Shown: piece by piece, positions 46,579 through 56,537 of the stretch
How positions within the stretch are numbered: position 1 is the first letter of the stretch
How the letters are laid out: every line of letters begins with the position of its first letter
NCBI RefSeq assembly: GCF_900013425.1
Contig: NZ_FBXK01000005.1
Span: 1,922,001 to 1,986,000, forward strand
DNA length: 64,000 nucleotides
Direction: 5' to 3'
Origin: Sphingobium sp. Z007
GTDB lineage: Bacteria; Pseudomonadota; Alphaproteobacteria; Sphingomonadales; Sphingomonadaceae
Translations under genes and position numbers: made by a program
The notes under the pieces: generated by a model
The model's input: the letters and a program-made list of their open reading frames with translations, nothing else
What the model was told of the DNA's origin: nothing
Databases searched by the model: none

Positions 46579-47424
46579 ATGAGCCTGATGGGATCGATCG
46601 ACATCCTCCATGTCATTGCCGGCCTGCTGGTCGGCGTCCTGGTGGGCGTCACGGGCGTTGGCGGTGGGTCGCTGATGACGCCTTTGCTGGTGCTGATGTT
46701 TGGCGTCAGCGCCAAGACCGCGGTCGGCACCGACCTGCTCTTCGCCGCCCTGACCAAGATCGTCGGATCGGCCGTGCATGGCAAGCGCGACACGATCGAA
46801 TGGCCGATCGTGCGACGCATGGCGGCGGGCAGCGTGCCGGCCGCGCTCGTCACGCTGCTGGCGCTCGGCTGGATCGGCGATGTCGGTCAATCGACCGACC
46901 ATATCATCCTGCTCGCGCTCGCCTCTTTACTGGCGCTGACTTCCGTGGCGGTGATCGGCCGCAAATGGCTGTTCCGCCATCGCGGTGACCTCGGCTCGAC
47001 CCGTTCGGCTCGCACCACTTTCTATGGCACCACGGCGCTGGGCGCACTGATCGGCGCGGCGGTTTCGCTCTCCTCGGTCGGCGCAGGCGCGATCGGCGTG
47101 ACGGTGCTGTTGTTCCTCTATCCGCGCCTGCAAATGGCGCGCATCGTGGGGTCCGATATCGCCCATGCCGTGCCGCTGGCGCTCATCGCCGGGACCGGCC
47201 ACTGGCTGATGGGCGACGTCAACTTCGTGCTGCTGACCAATTTGCTGATCGGGTCGATACCCGGCGTGATCGTGGGCAGCTATCTGTCTTCCCGTGCGCC
47301 CGACAAGCTGCTGCAACCCCTGCTCGCCGCGGTGCTGGCCATCTCTTCCTGGCAACTCTTCGTAAAGGCGCGTGCGCCCGCACCGGTGAAGGTGGAAGCG
47401 CCGGTGATGGCCAGGTCGCACTAA
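46579..47424 (+). CDS. TauE/SafE family sulfite or organic anion exporter
   Basis: The ATG at 46579, behind AAGGACAGGA, gives 281 aa starting MSLMGSIDILHVIAGLLVGV; a longer frame from 46516 has no family support. About eight membrane helices include the family signature LVGVTGVGGGSLMTPLL in the first half and the second repeat ALIGAAVSLSSVGAGAIGV. TauE/SafE proteins move sulfite, taurine-derived or other organic acids across the inner membrane; the substrate cannot be inferred. A strong hairpin terminator follows. Confidence 0.9.
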   Translation: MSLMGSIDILHVIAGLLVGVLVGVTGVGGGSLMTPLLVLMFGVSAKTAVGTDLLFAALTKIVGSAVHGKRDTIEWPIVRRMAAGSVPAALVTLLALGWIGDVGQSTDHIILLALASLLALTSVAVIGRKWLFRHRGDLGSTRSARTTFYGTTALGALIGAAVSLSSVGAGAIGVTVLLFLYPRLQMARIVGSDIAHAVPLALIAGTGHWLMGDVNFVLLTNLLIGSIPGVIVGSYLSSRAPDKLLQPLLAAVLAISSWQLFVKARAPAPVKVEAPVMARSH

Positions 47425-47429
47425 CATGA

Positions 47430-47466
47430 AAAAGCCCGGCCCTCGCAGACGAGGACCGGGTTTTTC
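47430..47466. terminator. Bidirectional rho-independent terminator
   Basis: A stem of CCCGG-C-CCTCG paired with CGAGG-A-CCGGG (one mismatch, loop CAGA, about 47435-47460) is flanked by AAAAA on the left and TTTTT on the right. It lies between the convergent TauE-type gene and ndk and can serve both. Confidence 0.9.
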
Positions 47467-47487
47467 AGGTTCGAAAGGATCGTGGCT

Positions 47488-47910
47488 TTAGCCGACAATC
47501 TCTTCCGGCTTGAAGAAATAGGCGATCTCGATCGCGGCATTTTCTTCGCTGTCAGACCCATGGACCGAATTGGCTTCGATCGATTCGGCCAGTTCCTTGC
47601 GGATCGTGCCGGCGTCGGCATTGGCGGGGTTGGTGGCGCCCATGATGTCGCGGTTGCGCTGCACGGCATTCTCGCCTTCCAGCACTTGGACGACGACCGG
47701 GCCGGAAATCATGAAGGCGACCAGATCGGCGAAGAAGGGCCGTTCCTTGTGAACGCCATAGAAGCCCTCGGCCTGCTCGCGACTCATGCGGATGCGCTTG
47801 GATGCGACGACGCGCAGGCCGGCTTCCTCCAGCATCTTGGTGACCGCGCCGGTCAGGTTGCGACGGGTCGCGTCGGGCTTGATGATCGAAAAGGTGCGCG
47901 TGACGGTCAT
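47488..47910 (-). CDS. ndk: Nucleoside diphosphate kinase
   Basis: The 140-aa protein begins [21 protein letters not shown] and matches Ndk along its full length. The catalytic His lies in NSVHGSDS near residue 117. Other hallmarks are [12 protein letters not shown] and [15 protein letters not shown]. The enzyme balances NTP and dNTP pools by phosphate transfer. It is convergent with the TauE-type gene across the shared terminator. Confidence 0.98.
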   Translation of the reverse strand: MTVTRTFSIIKPDATRRNLTGAVTKMLEEAGLRVVASKRIRMSREQAEGFYGVHKERPFFADLVAFMISGPVVVQVLEGENAVQRNRDIMGATNPANADAGTIRKELAESIEANSVHGSDSEENAAIEIAYFFKPEEIVG

Positions 47911-48000
47911 GGCCCTCGAAACTCCAGATTGTTGGGAATGCTGGGCGCGCCTTTAGACGCGGCCGGGCCGGGCCGCAAGGGGCTTAACCCCGACCGCCCT

Positions 48001-48438
48001 TCAGGCCATTTGCACCCATTTGCGCCCGTCCTGCTTGAAGTAGCGCGAAACCGTCTCCTCGCGCTTCGACAGCAACCGCCAACTGGCCCGCGCCCTTTCC
48101 ACCGTATCGTCGTCGAAAAAATAGAAAGCCCGCTCGAACCTCAGGGCGTCGTCGCGCCAGATGCCGTCGGCCAGCGCGATATGCGCCGCACCGTTCAACG
48201 CCTCGCACGCATCGCTCAGCAGGATCGGCTGCAGCGCTCCCCCGCCCTCGTCCGCCCGGCCATGCGCCAGGAAGCTTTCGGGCGGCCCGGCCCATAGCCC
48301 CGCCGAAATCCGCTCCAGCCGATCCGGCTCCTGCGCCACCACCAGCAGCCGCGCACCCAGATCCAGGATACGCGCCGCTATCGCGGGCAGCACCTGGTCC
48401 ACCGGATCGCGGCTGAGCTGATAGAAATCGACCTGCAC
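48001..48438 (-). CDS. holC: DNA polymerase III subunit chi
   Basis: The 145-aa protein has the HolC pattern: MQVDFYQLSRDPVDQVLPAI, LDLGARLLVVAQEPDRLERI, LLSDACEALNGAAHIALADG and the ending YFKQDGRKWVQMA. Chi joins the clamp loader to SSB at the replication fork. It follows pepA by 25 nt on the same strand, the normal pepA-holC pairing in alphaproteobacteria. Confidence 0.93.
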   Translation of the reverse strand: MQVDFYQLSRDPVDQVLPAIAARILDLGARLLVVAQEPDRLERISAGLWAGPPESFLAHGRADEGGGALQPILLSDACEALNGAAHIALADGIWRDDALRFERAFYFFDDDTVERARASWRLLSKREETVSRYFKQDGRKWVQMA

Positions 48439-48463
48439 GGGCGTCTTTCTTATTGGGTTGGGA

Positions 48464-49909
48464 TCAGGCCTCGAACTTGTCCGCGACCAGCTTGTCGATC
48501 AGACGCACGCCATAGCCGGTGGCGCCCTTGTCCCAGGTCGCGCCCGGCTTGTCCGACCATACCATCCCGGCGATGTCGAGATGCGCCCATTTCACGCCTT
48601 CGTCCACGAACCGCTTGATGAACTGGGCGGCGGTGATCGAACCGGCATAACGCCCGCCGATATTCTTCATGTCGGCGATCGGGCTGTCGATTATCTTGTT
48701 ATAGGCCTCGCCCAGCGGGAAACGCCACAGCTGGTCGCCGCTCGCCTTGCCTGCTGCGGCCAGGTCTTCCGCCAGGCCGTCGTCATTGGCAAACAGGCCG
48801 CCATATTGATCCCCCAGCGCGACGATCATCGCGCCGGTCAAGGTAGCCAGATCGATCAGCACCTCGGGCGTATAGGTCTTCTGCGCCCAGGTAATGGCAT
48901 CGCACAGCACCAGCCGCCCTTCCGCGTCCGTGTTCAGCACTTCGATCGTCTGGCCCGACATCGACGTCACGATGTCGCCGGGGCGCTGGGCATTGGCGTC
49001 CGGCATATTTTCAACGAGGCCGCAAATGCCCACGACCCGCGCCTTCGCCTTGCGCCCGGCCAGCGCCTTGATCGCGCCCACGACCGCGCCCGCGCCGCCC
49101 ATGTCCCACTTCATGTCTTCCATGCCCGCGGCCGGCTTGATGGAAATGCCGCCGGTGTCGAAGGTCACGCCCTTGCCGACGAACACCACCGGCTTTTCAA
49201 CCGCGCCATCGGTGCCGTCCCATTCCAGCGCCAGCAGCCGCGCTTCCCGCACCGACCCCTGCGCCACGCCCAGCAGCGCGCCCATGCCCAGCGCCTCCAT
49301 CGCCGCCTTGTCCAGCACGGTGATCTTCACGCCCAGCTCGGCCAGATGCTGGCAGCGATCGACGAAAGTTTCGGGATACAGGATATTCGCCGGCTCGGAC
49401 ACCAGTTCGCGGGTAAAGGCGATCCCCTCGGCCACCGCAGCCAGCCGCTCCCACGCGGCATCAGCGCCGGTCGCAACTAACGTAATCGTCTTCAACGTCG
49501 GCTTGGCCTTTTCGGGCTGGCGCGTGCGATAGGTATCGATGCGCCAGGCGCGCAGCCGTGCGCCGAACGCCAGCTGCGCTGCCTGCTCTCCGGTCGCGCC
49601 GCCGAAAAATTCGACGGCGGCATGGGTCGCGCCGCTGGTCGCCAGCTTGGCGGTCAGTGCGGCCCCTGCCTTTTCATACTCCAGATCGGTCCCGGCGCCC
49701 ACGCCCAGCAACAGAACACGAACGGTCCGCCCGCCTTCATCCACGAAAGTTTCAAAGCTCGTCCCCGCCTCGCCGGTGAAGCGCGAGGCGGCCGCGCCTG
49801 CCGCCAAGGTGGCTGCCGCCGACAGGGGCAGCGTATCGAACCCGCCCTTGGGCACGGCGAAGACCAGCGTGTCGGCATCGGGGCGGGTTGGGCTGAACTG
49901 GATATCCAT
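48464..49909 (-). CDS. pepA: Leucyl aminopeptidase (M17)
   Basis: The 481-aa protein has an N-terminal macro-like domain and a C-terminal two-metal peptidase core. The core carries VGKGVTFDTGGISIKP, MKWDMGGAGAVVG and NTDAEGRLVLCDA, which supply the metal-binding Lys, Asp and Glu of the family. It removes N-terminal residues from peptides in the cytoplasm. It is divergent from lptD across about 175 nt and leads into holC. Confidence 0.97.
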   Translation of the reverse strand: MDIQFSPTRPDADTLVFAVPKGGFDTLPLSAAATLAAGAAASRFTGEAGTSFETFVDEGGRTVRVLLLGVGAGTDLEYEKAGAALTAKLATSGATHAAVEFFGGATGEQAAQLAFGARLRAWRIDTYRTRQPEKAKPTLKTITLVATGADAAWERLAAVAEGIAFTRELVSEPANILYPETFVDRCQHLAELGVKITVLDKAAMEALGMGALLGVAQGSVREARLLALEWDGTDGAVEKPVVFVGKGVTFDTGGISIKPAAGMEDMKWDMGGAGAVVGAIKALAGRKAKARVVGICGLVENMPDANAQRPGDIVTSMSGQTIEVLNTDAEGRLVLCDAITWAQKTYTPEVLIDLATLTGAMIVALGDQYGGLFANDDGLAEDLAAAGKASGDQLWRFPLGEAYNKIIDSPIADMKNIGGRYAGSITAAQFIKRFVDEGVKWAHLDIAGMVWSDKPGATWDKGATGYGVRLIDKLVADKFEA

Positions 49910-50085
49910 CGGGGTTCTTGTCCTCTTGTCTCTTGCGCGGGCAAAGCCGCGCTCTTACCCGTCAGATAGTGCGGCTTTCCCCGTCTGGCAAAGCCGTTCG
50001 ACCGATTTCCGGGCAAAGATGCGCGACGGGCGATTGCGGACGGGCAATCAGTGCGATAGGCGGGAGCCCAAGATGCGCCCCGTTG

Positions 50086-52365
50086 ATGAGGCCCCACCGC
50101 TTGCAAACCGTCCAATTCCCTGTCTCCTTTCGCAATGCCCTGCTGGCCGGCGCGACGCTGTCCGCCTTTCTGCTGGCGCCCGCGGCGCTGGCGCAGCAGC
50201 TTAACGAGCCCGTCGCGCCCATCAGCGCGCCCGACGCGCCGATGCCGGGAAATGAAGACCAGATCGGCTTTGCCGCCGATGCGCTGCAATATGACAGCAA
50301 CAGCGAAGTCGTGACCGCGAACGGAAACGTACAACTGCTGCGCGACGGCAATCGCCTGCGCGCCAATAAGGTCGTGTGGGACCGCACCACCGGCAAGGTC
50401 GAGGCGATCGGCAACGTTTCGATCGTCGATCCAGAGGGCAATATCGCCTATGGCGACCGCATCGACGTCACCGATACGCTCAAAGACGGCGCGATCGACA
50501 ACATATTGCTGGTGCTCCAGTCGGGCGGCCGTCTCGCCTCGGTCAAGGGCACCCGCGCCAACGGCATCTACACCCTCAACCGCGCCGCCTATACCGGCTG
50601 TTCGGTGGAAGACAGCCAGGGGTGCCCCAAGGAGCCGACCTGGCAGATCAACGCCGTCAAGGTGGTGTACGACCCCGTCCGCGAGCGCGTCACCTACACC
50701 AACGCTAATATCGAACTGTTCGGCCTGCCACTGATCCCGCTGCCCGGCCTGTCGCATCCGGTGGGCGATGGCGGCAGCAGCGGGCTGATGGTGCCCAACC
50801 TGCGCTACGACCGCAATAACGGCTTCGAGATCGCGCTGCCCTATTATTTCAAGCTGGCGCCCAATCGCGACCTCACCGTCACGCCGCATGTCTATACCGA
50901 CACGTTGCCGATGCTGGAGGCCAATTACCGCCATCTCTACGATCGCGGCGCCTATCAGGTCACCGGCTTCATCACCCATGGCAGCCGCGTCGCGACCAGC
51001 GATAGTTCGAACACGACCCCGGCCGCGGCTGAAAAGGATATTCGCGGCTATCTCGACGCCAGCGGCAAGATGCAACTGTCGCCAGAATGGAGCCTGGACG
51101 GGTCGCTTCGTTTCGCCACCGACCGCACCTTCCTGCGCCGTTACGACATCAGCCGCGACGACCGGCTTCGCTCGACGCTCGGCGCACAGCGGATCGGCGA
51201 TAACAGCTATTTCTCGATTCGCGGCTGGGCCGTGCAGACCCTGCGCCAGGGCGATTCGCAGGGGCAGACGCCGATCGCGCTGCCGGTGATCGACTATCGC
51301 CTGCGGATGAAAGACCCGTTGCTGGGCGGCGTGCTCCAGTTGCAGGCCAACACGCTGGCCATCACCCGCACCAGCGGCCAGGATACGCAGCGCGCCTTTG
51401 CCGCCGCCGAATGGAACCTGCGCACGCTGACCGGCCTGGGCCAGGAAGTCACCTTCACCGGTTATCTGCGCGGCGACGTCTATCATAGCAGCGACAATGC
51501 GCTGACCTCGGTTATCAGCTATGCCGGCGATCCGGGCTGGCAGGCGCGCGGCATCGCCGCCGCCGCGGTGGACATGCGCTGGCCGTTCGTCGGTGAAGCC
51601 TTTGGCGGCATCCAGCGCATCGCCCCGCGCGTCCAGATCGTGGCCGCGCCGCATCTGGCCAATCTGTCGCTCCCCAATGAAGACGCCCGCGCCGTCGATT
51701 TGGAGGACAGCAACCTTTTCGCGCTCAATCGTTTCGCGGGCTATGACCGGTTCGAGGATTCAAGCCGTATCACCTATGGCCTGGAATATAGCCTGGCGCT
51801 GCCCGACTTTTCGCTCGAAGCCAATGTCGGCCAAAGCTACCGCCTCAACAGCCGCGAAAGCATCCTGCCCGACGGCACGGGTCTGTCTGGCCGTATGTCC
51901 GACATCGTCGGCCGCACGACCGTCCGCTACAAAGATTTCGTCGCCCTCACCCACCGCTATCGCGTGGACAAGGACAATTTGGCCGTCCGCCGCAATGAAG
52001 TCGATGCGACCGTCGGCACCAAGAAAACCTATGCGATGGTCGGCTATCTGCGGCTCAACCGCGATGTGGCGGCGGGGCTGGAGGATTTGCAGGACCGCGA
52101 GGAACTGCGCCTGGGCGGCCGTGTCCAGTTCGCACGCTTCTGGTCGGTGTTCGGATCGACCGTCATCGATCTGACCGATGCGAAGGAAGCCCCGAACAGC
52201 ATGTCGGACGGCTATGAACCGGTTCGCCACCGCCTCGGTGTCGCCTATGAGGACGACTGCCTGACGCTTGGCCTCACCTGGCGCCGCGACTATCAGGCCA
52301 ATGGCGACGCGCGAAAGGGCAATGGCTTCCAGCTACGGCTAGCTTTCCGCAATATTGGCATATAA
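50086..52365 (+). CDS. lptD: LPS assembly protein LptD
   Basis: The ATG at 50086 gives 759 aa: signal peptide (SFRNALLAGATLSAFLLAPA ending near AQA), an N-terminal OstA/beta-jellyroll domain (GFAADALQYDSNSEVVTANG, GDRIDVTDTLKDG), and a C-terminal beta-barrel ending in FQLRLAFRNIGI with the terminal-Ile pattern of outer membrane proteins. Cysteines in the CSVEDSQGC loop and in EDDCLTLG near the end match the disulfide-forming Cys of LptD. It inserts LPS or its glycosphingolipid replacement; sphingomonads lack LPS but keep the protein. The frame extends upstream, but that part is not protein-like. First gene of lptD-surA-pdxA-rsmA. Confidence 0.93.
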   Translation: MRPHRLQTVQFPVSFRNALLAGATLSAFLLAPAALAQQLNEPVAPISAPDAPMPGNEDQIGFAADALQYDSNSEVVTANGNVQLLRDGNRLRANKVVWDRTTGKVEAIGNVSIVDPEGNIAYGDRIDVTDTLKDGAIDNILLVLQSGGRLASVKGTRANGIYTLNRAAYTGCSVEDSQGCPKEPTWQINAVKVVYDPVRERVTYTNANIELFGLPLIPLPGLSHPVGDGGSSGLMVPNLRYDRNNGFEIALPYYFKLAPNRDLTVTPHVYTDTLPMLEANYRHLYDRGAYQVTGFITHGSRVATSDSSNTTPAAAEKDIRGYLDASGKMQLSPEWSLDGSLRFATDRTFLRRYDISRDDRLRSTLGAQRIGDNSYFSIRGWAVQTLRQGDSQGQTPIALPVIDYRLRMKDPLLGGVLQLQANTLAITRTSGQDTQRAFAAAEWNLRTLTGLGQEVTFTGYLRGDVYHSSDNALTSVISYAGDPGWQARGIAAAAVDMRWPFVGEAFGGIQRIAPRVQIVAAPHLANLSLPNEDARAVDLEDSNLFALNRFAGYDRFEDSSRITYGLEYSLALPDFSLEANVGQSYRLNSRESILPDGTGLSGRMSDIVGRTTVRYKDFVALTHRYRVDKDNLAVRRNEVDATVGTKKTYAMVGYLRLNRDVAAGLEDLQDREELRLGGRVQFARFWSVFGSTVIDLTDAKEAPNSMSDGYEPVRHRLGVAYEDDCLTLGLTWRRDYQANGDARKGNGFQLRLAFRNIGI

Positions 52366-52441
52366 GGAACAGGCTCCCGCCTAACGTCAGGACTGGTTAA
52401 GGCGGACCAGCGCATGACGCGCCGGTTCGTATTGGAGATTT

Positions 52442-53836
52442 TTGCCGACGATGCTGCCTGTCGCTTCCTCGCCCATCAGCCTGTTTCATGGCGTCCGTTC
52501 GGGCCTTCGCACCCTGCTCCTGTCTTCGGCGCTGCTCAGTGTCGGCGTCCAGCCGCTTCTCGCCCAGACGGTCGATGACGATGGCGCCGTCGGCGCGCAG
52601 CAGCTCAACCTGCCCAAGGACGTGACCGTCTTTGGCAAGAGCGACCCCAATGTCCGCAAGGCGACGGCGATCGTCAACGGCCGGATCATAACGGGCACGG
52701 ACATCGACCAGCGCCTCGCGCTCATTATCACCGCCAATGGCGGCAAGGTGGAAGAAGCGGAAAAGGAGCGACTGCGCGTGCAGGTTCTGCGCAACCTGAT
52801 CGACGAAACGCTCCAGATCCAGGAAGCCGCCGCTAACGACATCAAGGTCGATCCGGCCGAAGTGCAGCAAAGCTATGAGCGCGTAGCGGCCAATTTCCGT
52901 CAGTCGCCCACCCAGTTCGACGGCTATCTGCGCGAAAAGGGCAGCTCGGCCGCCAGCATCAAGCGCCAGATCGAAGGCGAACTGGCCTGGAGCCGCCTGC
53001 AACGCCGCAACATCCAGCCCTTCGTCAACGTGTCGGAAGACGAAGTGAAGTCGGTGATCGACCGCCTCAACGCCGCCAAAGGCGCGGACGAATATCGGAT
53101 CGGCGAAATCTATCTGTCGGCGACCCCGGAAAATCACGACCAGATCGTCGCGAACGCCCGCAACATCATCGAACAGATTCAAAAGGGCGGCAGCTTCCCC
53201 GCCTATGCCCGGCAATTTTCCGAAGCATCGACCGCTGCGGTCGGCGGCGACCTGGGCTGGGTCCGTCCCGCTCAGCTGCCGCCGGAACTGGCGCAGGCCG
53301 CGACCGGGATGCAGGTCGGCCAGATCGCCGGCCCGATCGACGTCGCCGGCGGCATTTCGCTGCTCTACGTCATGGACAAGCGCAAGGTGCTGACCGCCGA
53401 TCCGCGCGATTCGCTGCTCAGCCTGAAACAGCTCTCCGTTCTCTTCCCCAAAGGCACGACCAAGGAACAGGCCAGCGCCAAGGCCGCCAGCTTCGCCGCC
53501 GCGATCAAGGAGATCAAGGGTTGCGGCCAGGCCAATGAGGTCGGGTCGAAGATCGGCGCAGACGTGGTGGACAACGACAATGTGAAGGTGCGCGATCTGC
53601 CACCCCAGCTGCAGGACATCCTGATGAACCTGCAGGTGGGCCAATCGACCCCGCCCTTCGGGTCGATCGACGACGGCGTGCGCGTGCTGGTGGTCTGTGG
53701 CCGCGACGATCCGGTGTCGGCCAATGCGCCCAATGCCGAACAAATCCAGGCCCAGCTGGAAGAAGAAAGGGTCAACAAGCGCGCACGCATCTATCTGCGT
53801 GACCTTCGTCGTGATGCGGTCATCGAATATAACTGA
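52442..53836 (+). CDS. surA: SurA periplasmic peptidyl-prolyl isomerase/chaperone
   Basis: The frame encodes 464 aa from a TTG at 52442, with an ATG at 52451 three codons later. A GGAG about 5 nt ahead of the TTG favours the TTG. A signal peptide (RTLLLSSALLSVGVQPLLAQ) leads to a SurA N-terminal domain (ATAIVNGRIITGTDI, LRVQVLRNLIDETLQIQEA) and one parvulin domain (about 205-310: RIGEIYLSATPEN, FPAYARQFSEAS, VGGDLGWV). SurA escorts outer membrane proteins such as LptD through the periplasm, so the operon order fits function. Confidence 0.93.
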   Translation: MPTMLPVASSPISLFHGVRSGLRTLLLSSALLSVGVQPLLAQTVDDDGAVGAQQLNLPKDVTVFGKSDPNVRKATAIVNGRIITGTDIDQRLALIITANGGKVEEAEKERLRVQVLRNLIDETLQIQEAAANDIKVDPAEVQQSYERVAANFRQSPTQFDGYLREKGSSAASIKRQIEGELAWSRLQRRNIQPFVNVSEDEVKSVIDRLNAAKGADEYRIGEIYLSATPENHDQIVANARNIIEQIQKGGSFPAYARQFSEASTAAVGGDLGWVRPAQLPPELAQAATGMQVGQIAGPIDVAGGISLLYVMDKRKVLTADPRDSLLSLKQLSVLFPKGTTKEQASAKAASFAAAIKEIKGCGQANEVGSKIGADVVDNDNVKVRDLPPQLQDILMNLQVGQSTPPFGSIDDGVRVLVVCGRDDPVSANAPNAEQIQAQLEEERVNKRARIYLRDLRRDAVIEYN

Positions 53837-54836
53837 CGCCGCGCCTCTCGCACCCTTTGCGGTGTCGCTCGGCGATCCCGCCGGGATCGGGCCGGAGATC
53901 GTCGCGAAAAGCTGGGTGATGCGCGAAGCGCGCGGCCTGCCGCCCTTCTTCGCGGTGGGCGACGCCGCCTCGCTGCGCGCGGTGTGGCTGGGGCCGATCG
54001 CGATGATCGGATCGCCGGAGGAGGCCGCCGGTGCGTTCGGCACGGCGCTCCCCTGCCTCCAGGTCGCCGACGCGGGCGACATCGTGCCGGGCAGCCCCAG
54101 CATCGACGGCGCGCGCACCGCTTTCCAGGCGCTCGAAGTTGCTGTCGGCTTGGCCCGACAAGGGTCCGCCGCCGGGATCGTCACCGCGCCGGTGGGCAAG
54201 GAACAGCTCTACGGCGTTGGCTTTACCCATCCAGGGCAGACCGAATTTGTCGCCGAACGCTGCGGCGTGTCGCCCCATAATGCGGTGATGATGCTGGCCG
54301 GTCCGTCTTTGAAAGTGGTGCCGATCACCATCCATATTCCGCTGGCACAGGTGGCTTCGGCGCTGACGATCGACCTCATCCGCGCCCGCGCACTGACCAC
54401 CGCCAAGGGATTGCAGCGCAATTTCGGTATCGCCCGCCCCCGCCTCGCCGTGGCGGGCCTCAACCCCCATGCCGGCGAAAATGGCGCGCTCGGCCGGGAA
54501 GAGATCGAGGTGATCCGGCCCGCGATCGAACTGCTACGTGAAGACGGCCTCGACATTGTCGGCCCGCTGGCCGCCGACGGCATGTTCCATAGCCGCGCCC
54601 GCGAAACCTATGACGCGGCGCTCTGCATGTATCACGACCAGGCGCTGATTCCGATCAAGACGCTCTATTTCGACGAAGGCGTCAACATCACGCTGGGCTT
54701 GCCGATCGTGCGCACATCGCCCGACCATGGCACCGCGTTCGGCATCGCCGGCACCGACAGCGCCAATCCCGGCGCGATGATGGCCGCGCTCAAGATGGCG
54801 GCCGAAGCCGCCCGCGCCCGCATCGCCCATGGCTGA
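53814..54836 (+). CDS. pdxA: 4-hydroxythreonine-4-phosphate dehydrogenase
   Basis: The ATG at 53814 overlaps the end of surA by 23 nt and gives 340 aa; earlier in-frame codons fall inside surA. Family motifs: [15 protein letters not shown] at the start, [31 protein letters not shown], and [12 protein letters not shown] with the metal-binding His. It catalyses a step of the DXP-dependent vitamin B6 pathway. Its end overlaps the rsmA start by 8 nt, supporting coupled translation. Confidence 0.96.
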   Translation: MRSSNITDAAPLAPFAVSLGDPAGIGPEIVAKSWVMREARGLPPFFAVGDAASLRAVWLGPIAMIGSPEEAAGAFGTALPCLQVADAGDIVPGSPSIDGARTAFQALEVAVGLARQGSAAGIVTAPVGKEQLYGVGFTHPGQTEFVAERCGVSPHNAVMMLAGPSLKVVPITIHIPLAQVASALTIDLIRARALTTAKGLQRNFGIARPRLAVAGLNPHAGENGALGREEIEVIRPAIELLREDGLDIVGPLAADGMFHSRARETYDAALCMYHDQALIPIKTLYFDEGVNITLGLPIVRTSPDHGTAFGIAGTDSANPGAMMAALKMAAEAARARIAHG

Positions 54837-55665
54837 CACCCGTCCCGCCCTGCCGCCGCTCAGGGATGTCATCGCGCGCCATGGCCTCGCCGCCAGCAAG
54901 GCGCTGGGCCAGAATTTCCTGCTCGACGAACAACTGCTGGACCGCATAGCCGCCATTCCCGGCGCGCTGACCGACGCCCCGACGTTCGAAGTCGGCCCCG
55001 GCCCCGGCGGCCTCACCCGCGCGATCCTGCGCGCTGGCGCAAAGCTGGTCGCTGTCGAGCGGGATCGCCGCTGCCTGCCCGCCCTGGCCGAACTGGAGGA
55101 GGCCTTTCCCGGCCAGTTGCGCGTCATTTCCGGTGATGCGATGGCGATCGACGCCCATGCCGAGGCGGGGACAGGTGCCCATATCATAGCCAACCTGCCC
55201 TATAATGTCGGCACGCCGCTACTGGTCGGCTGGCTGTCCGCCGATTGGTCGCCGCTGCCCTGGTGGTCCAGCCTGACGCTGATGTTCCAGATGGAGGTGG
55301 CCGAGCGTATCGTCGCCAAGGCCGGCTCTGACCATTATGGCCGCCTTGCCGTCCTGTCCCAATGGCGCAGCGACGCGAAGATCGCGATGAAGGTGCATCG
55401 CAGCGCCTTCACCCCCCCGCCCAAGGTGATGTCGGCCGTGGTCCACATCACCCCCAAGCCCGCGCCTGAGGGCGTGCAGCTCAAATATCTCGAACGCCTC
55501 ACCGCCGCCGCCTTCGGCCAGCGCCGCAAGATGATGCGCCAGAGCCTCAAGGGCCTGCCCGGCGCGCTCGAAGCACTGGACAGCCTCGGCATCGACCCGC
55601 AACGCCGCGCCGAAACCGTCAGCGTCGAGGAATTTGTCGATATCGCCCGGATATTGAGCCGTTAA
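54829..55665 (+). CDS. rsmA: 16S rRNA dimethyladenosine transferase (KsgA)
   Basis: The 278-aa protein has the N-terminal KsgA signature [16 protein letters not shown] motif I ([16 protein letters not shown]), VAVERD and the [11 protein letters not shown] catalytic motif. It dimethylates two adenosines near the 3' end of 16S rRNA. It is the last gene of the lptD-surA-pdxA-rsmA cluster, with an 8-nt overlap with pdxA. An inverted repeat follows. Confidence 0.97.
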   Translation: MADTRPALPPLRDVIARHGLAASKALGQNFLLDEQLLDRIAAIPGALTDAPTFEVGPGPGGLTRAILRAGAKLVAVERDRRCLPALAELEEAFPGQLRVISGDAMAIDAHAEAGTGAHIIANLPYNVGTPLLVGWLSADWSPLPWWSSLTLMFQMEVAERIVAKAGSDHYGRLAVLSQWRSDAKIAMKVHRSAFTPPPKVMSAVVHITPKPAPEGVQLKYLERLTAAAFGQRRKMMRQSLKGLPGALEALDSLGIDPQRRAETVSVEEFVDIARILSR

Positions 55666-55676
55666 ACAACCTTCAT

Positions 55677-55780
55677 CCGTTCGCTTCGAGCGCAGTCGAG
55701 AAGCGGGTAGCGCCGCACGAGCGTTTAGCTGCGCTGAACTCGGCTTTGCTTCGTTTCTCGACTGCGCTCGAAGCGAACGG
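55677..55780. repeat. Intergenic inverted repeat, 26-bp perfect arms
   Basis: Arms at 55677-55702 and 55755-55780 are exact reverse complements, beginning CCGTTCGCTTCGAGCGCA on the left. They surround a 52-nt spacer. This type of repeat is scattered between genes in sphingomonads. It lies after rsmA and before the pseudouridine synthase gene and may fold as a transcript-end structure. Confidence 0.9.
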
Positions 55781-55803
55781 CTATCTTTCCGACTGGAACC
55801 CCC

Positions 55804-56355
55804 ATGTCCCGCCTGATCCTGTTCAACAAACCCTATGACATGCTGTCGCAATTCACCGATCGCGGCACCGACACCGCGCGCGCGACCCTGTCGGACTGCA
55901 TCGCCGTGCCGGGCGTCTATCCCGCCGGTCGACTGGACCGCGACAGCGAGGGCTTGCTGTTGCTGACCGACGACGGCCGCCTGCAATCGCGCATCGCCGA
56001 TCCCAAATATAAGACCGCGAAAACCTATCTGGCCCAGGTAGAGGGCGACGTCACCGACGACGCGATTGCCACGCTCCGCCGCGGCGTGGATTTGAAGGAC
56101 GGTCTTACCGGCCCGGCCGATGTCGAACGGATCGACGCGCCCGACCTCTGGCCCCGGAACCCGCCGATCCGGGTGCGCAAAGCGATTCCCGACAGCTGGA
56201 TCAGCCTCACCATCCGCGAAGGCCGCAATCGGCAGGTCCGCCGCATGACCGCCGCGGTCGGCCATCCCACCTTGCGCCTTGTGCGCTGGCGCATCGGCGA
56301 CTGGACGCTCGATGGCCTACAACCGGGCGAGTGGCGTGAGGTTCAGGTCGGCTGA
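55804..56355 (+). CDS. RluE-like 23S rRNA pseudouridine synthase
   Basis: The 183-aa protein has the RsuA/RluE family fold: ILFNKPYDMLSQFTD, VYPAGRLDRDSEGLLLLTDDG with the catalytic Asp in GRLDRDSEG, KTYLAQVEGD and EGRNRQVRRMTAAVGHPT. It lacks the N-terminal S4 domain, as RluE does. It isomerises a uridine in 23S rRNA. The 3' end overlaps by 13 nt a small minus-strand gene. Confidence 0.93.
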   Translation: MSRLILFNKPYDMLSQFTDRGTDTARATLSDCIAVPGVYPAGRLDRDSEGLLLLTDDGRLQSRIADPKYKTAKTYLAQVEGDVTDDAIATLRRGVDLKDGLTGPADVERIDAPDLWPRNPPIRVRKAIPDSWISLTIREGRNRQVRRMTAAVGHPTLRLVRWRIGDWTLDGLQPGEWREVQVG

Positions 56356-56534
56356 TCGCCCCCGCCGGGCCGGATCAGGCGCTTGCCCTTAGTCCGGCTG
56401 GTCAGATGATAGTGGCCGCACCGGTCGCAACGATAGAAACGCAGCGGCACGCTGCCCGCCAACGCCGCCGACAGGGCGGCCTCCTGCGACCCGAACCGCC
56501 ACTTGCGCGCACAGATCCTCAGCCGCGTGCGGAT
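56343..56534 (-). CDS. Small conserved Cys-containing protein lacking a standard start codon
   Basis: An open frame without ATG, GTG or TTG encodes about 63 residues with RICARKWRFGSQEAALSAAL, then RFYRCDRCGHYHLTSRTKGK. The CxxC and HLTSR pattern is that of a small protein I believe is common in sphingomonads, so the gene is probably real. The frame begins after the oxygenase stop codon. A GAGGA lies 7 nt before an ATC at 56534, which may serve as a rare start; CTG at 56522 is the other option. A single-base error in the start codon is also possible. Confidence 0.45.
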   Translation of the reverse strand: MRTRLRICARKWRFGSQEAALSAALAGSVPLRFYRCDRCGHYHLTSRTKGKRLIRPGGGDQPT

Positions 56535-56537
56535 CGC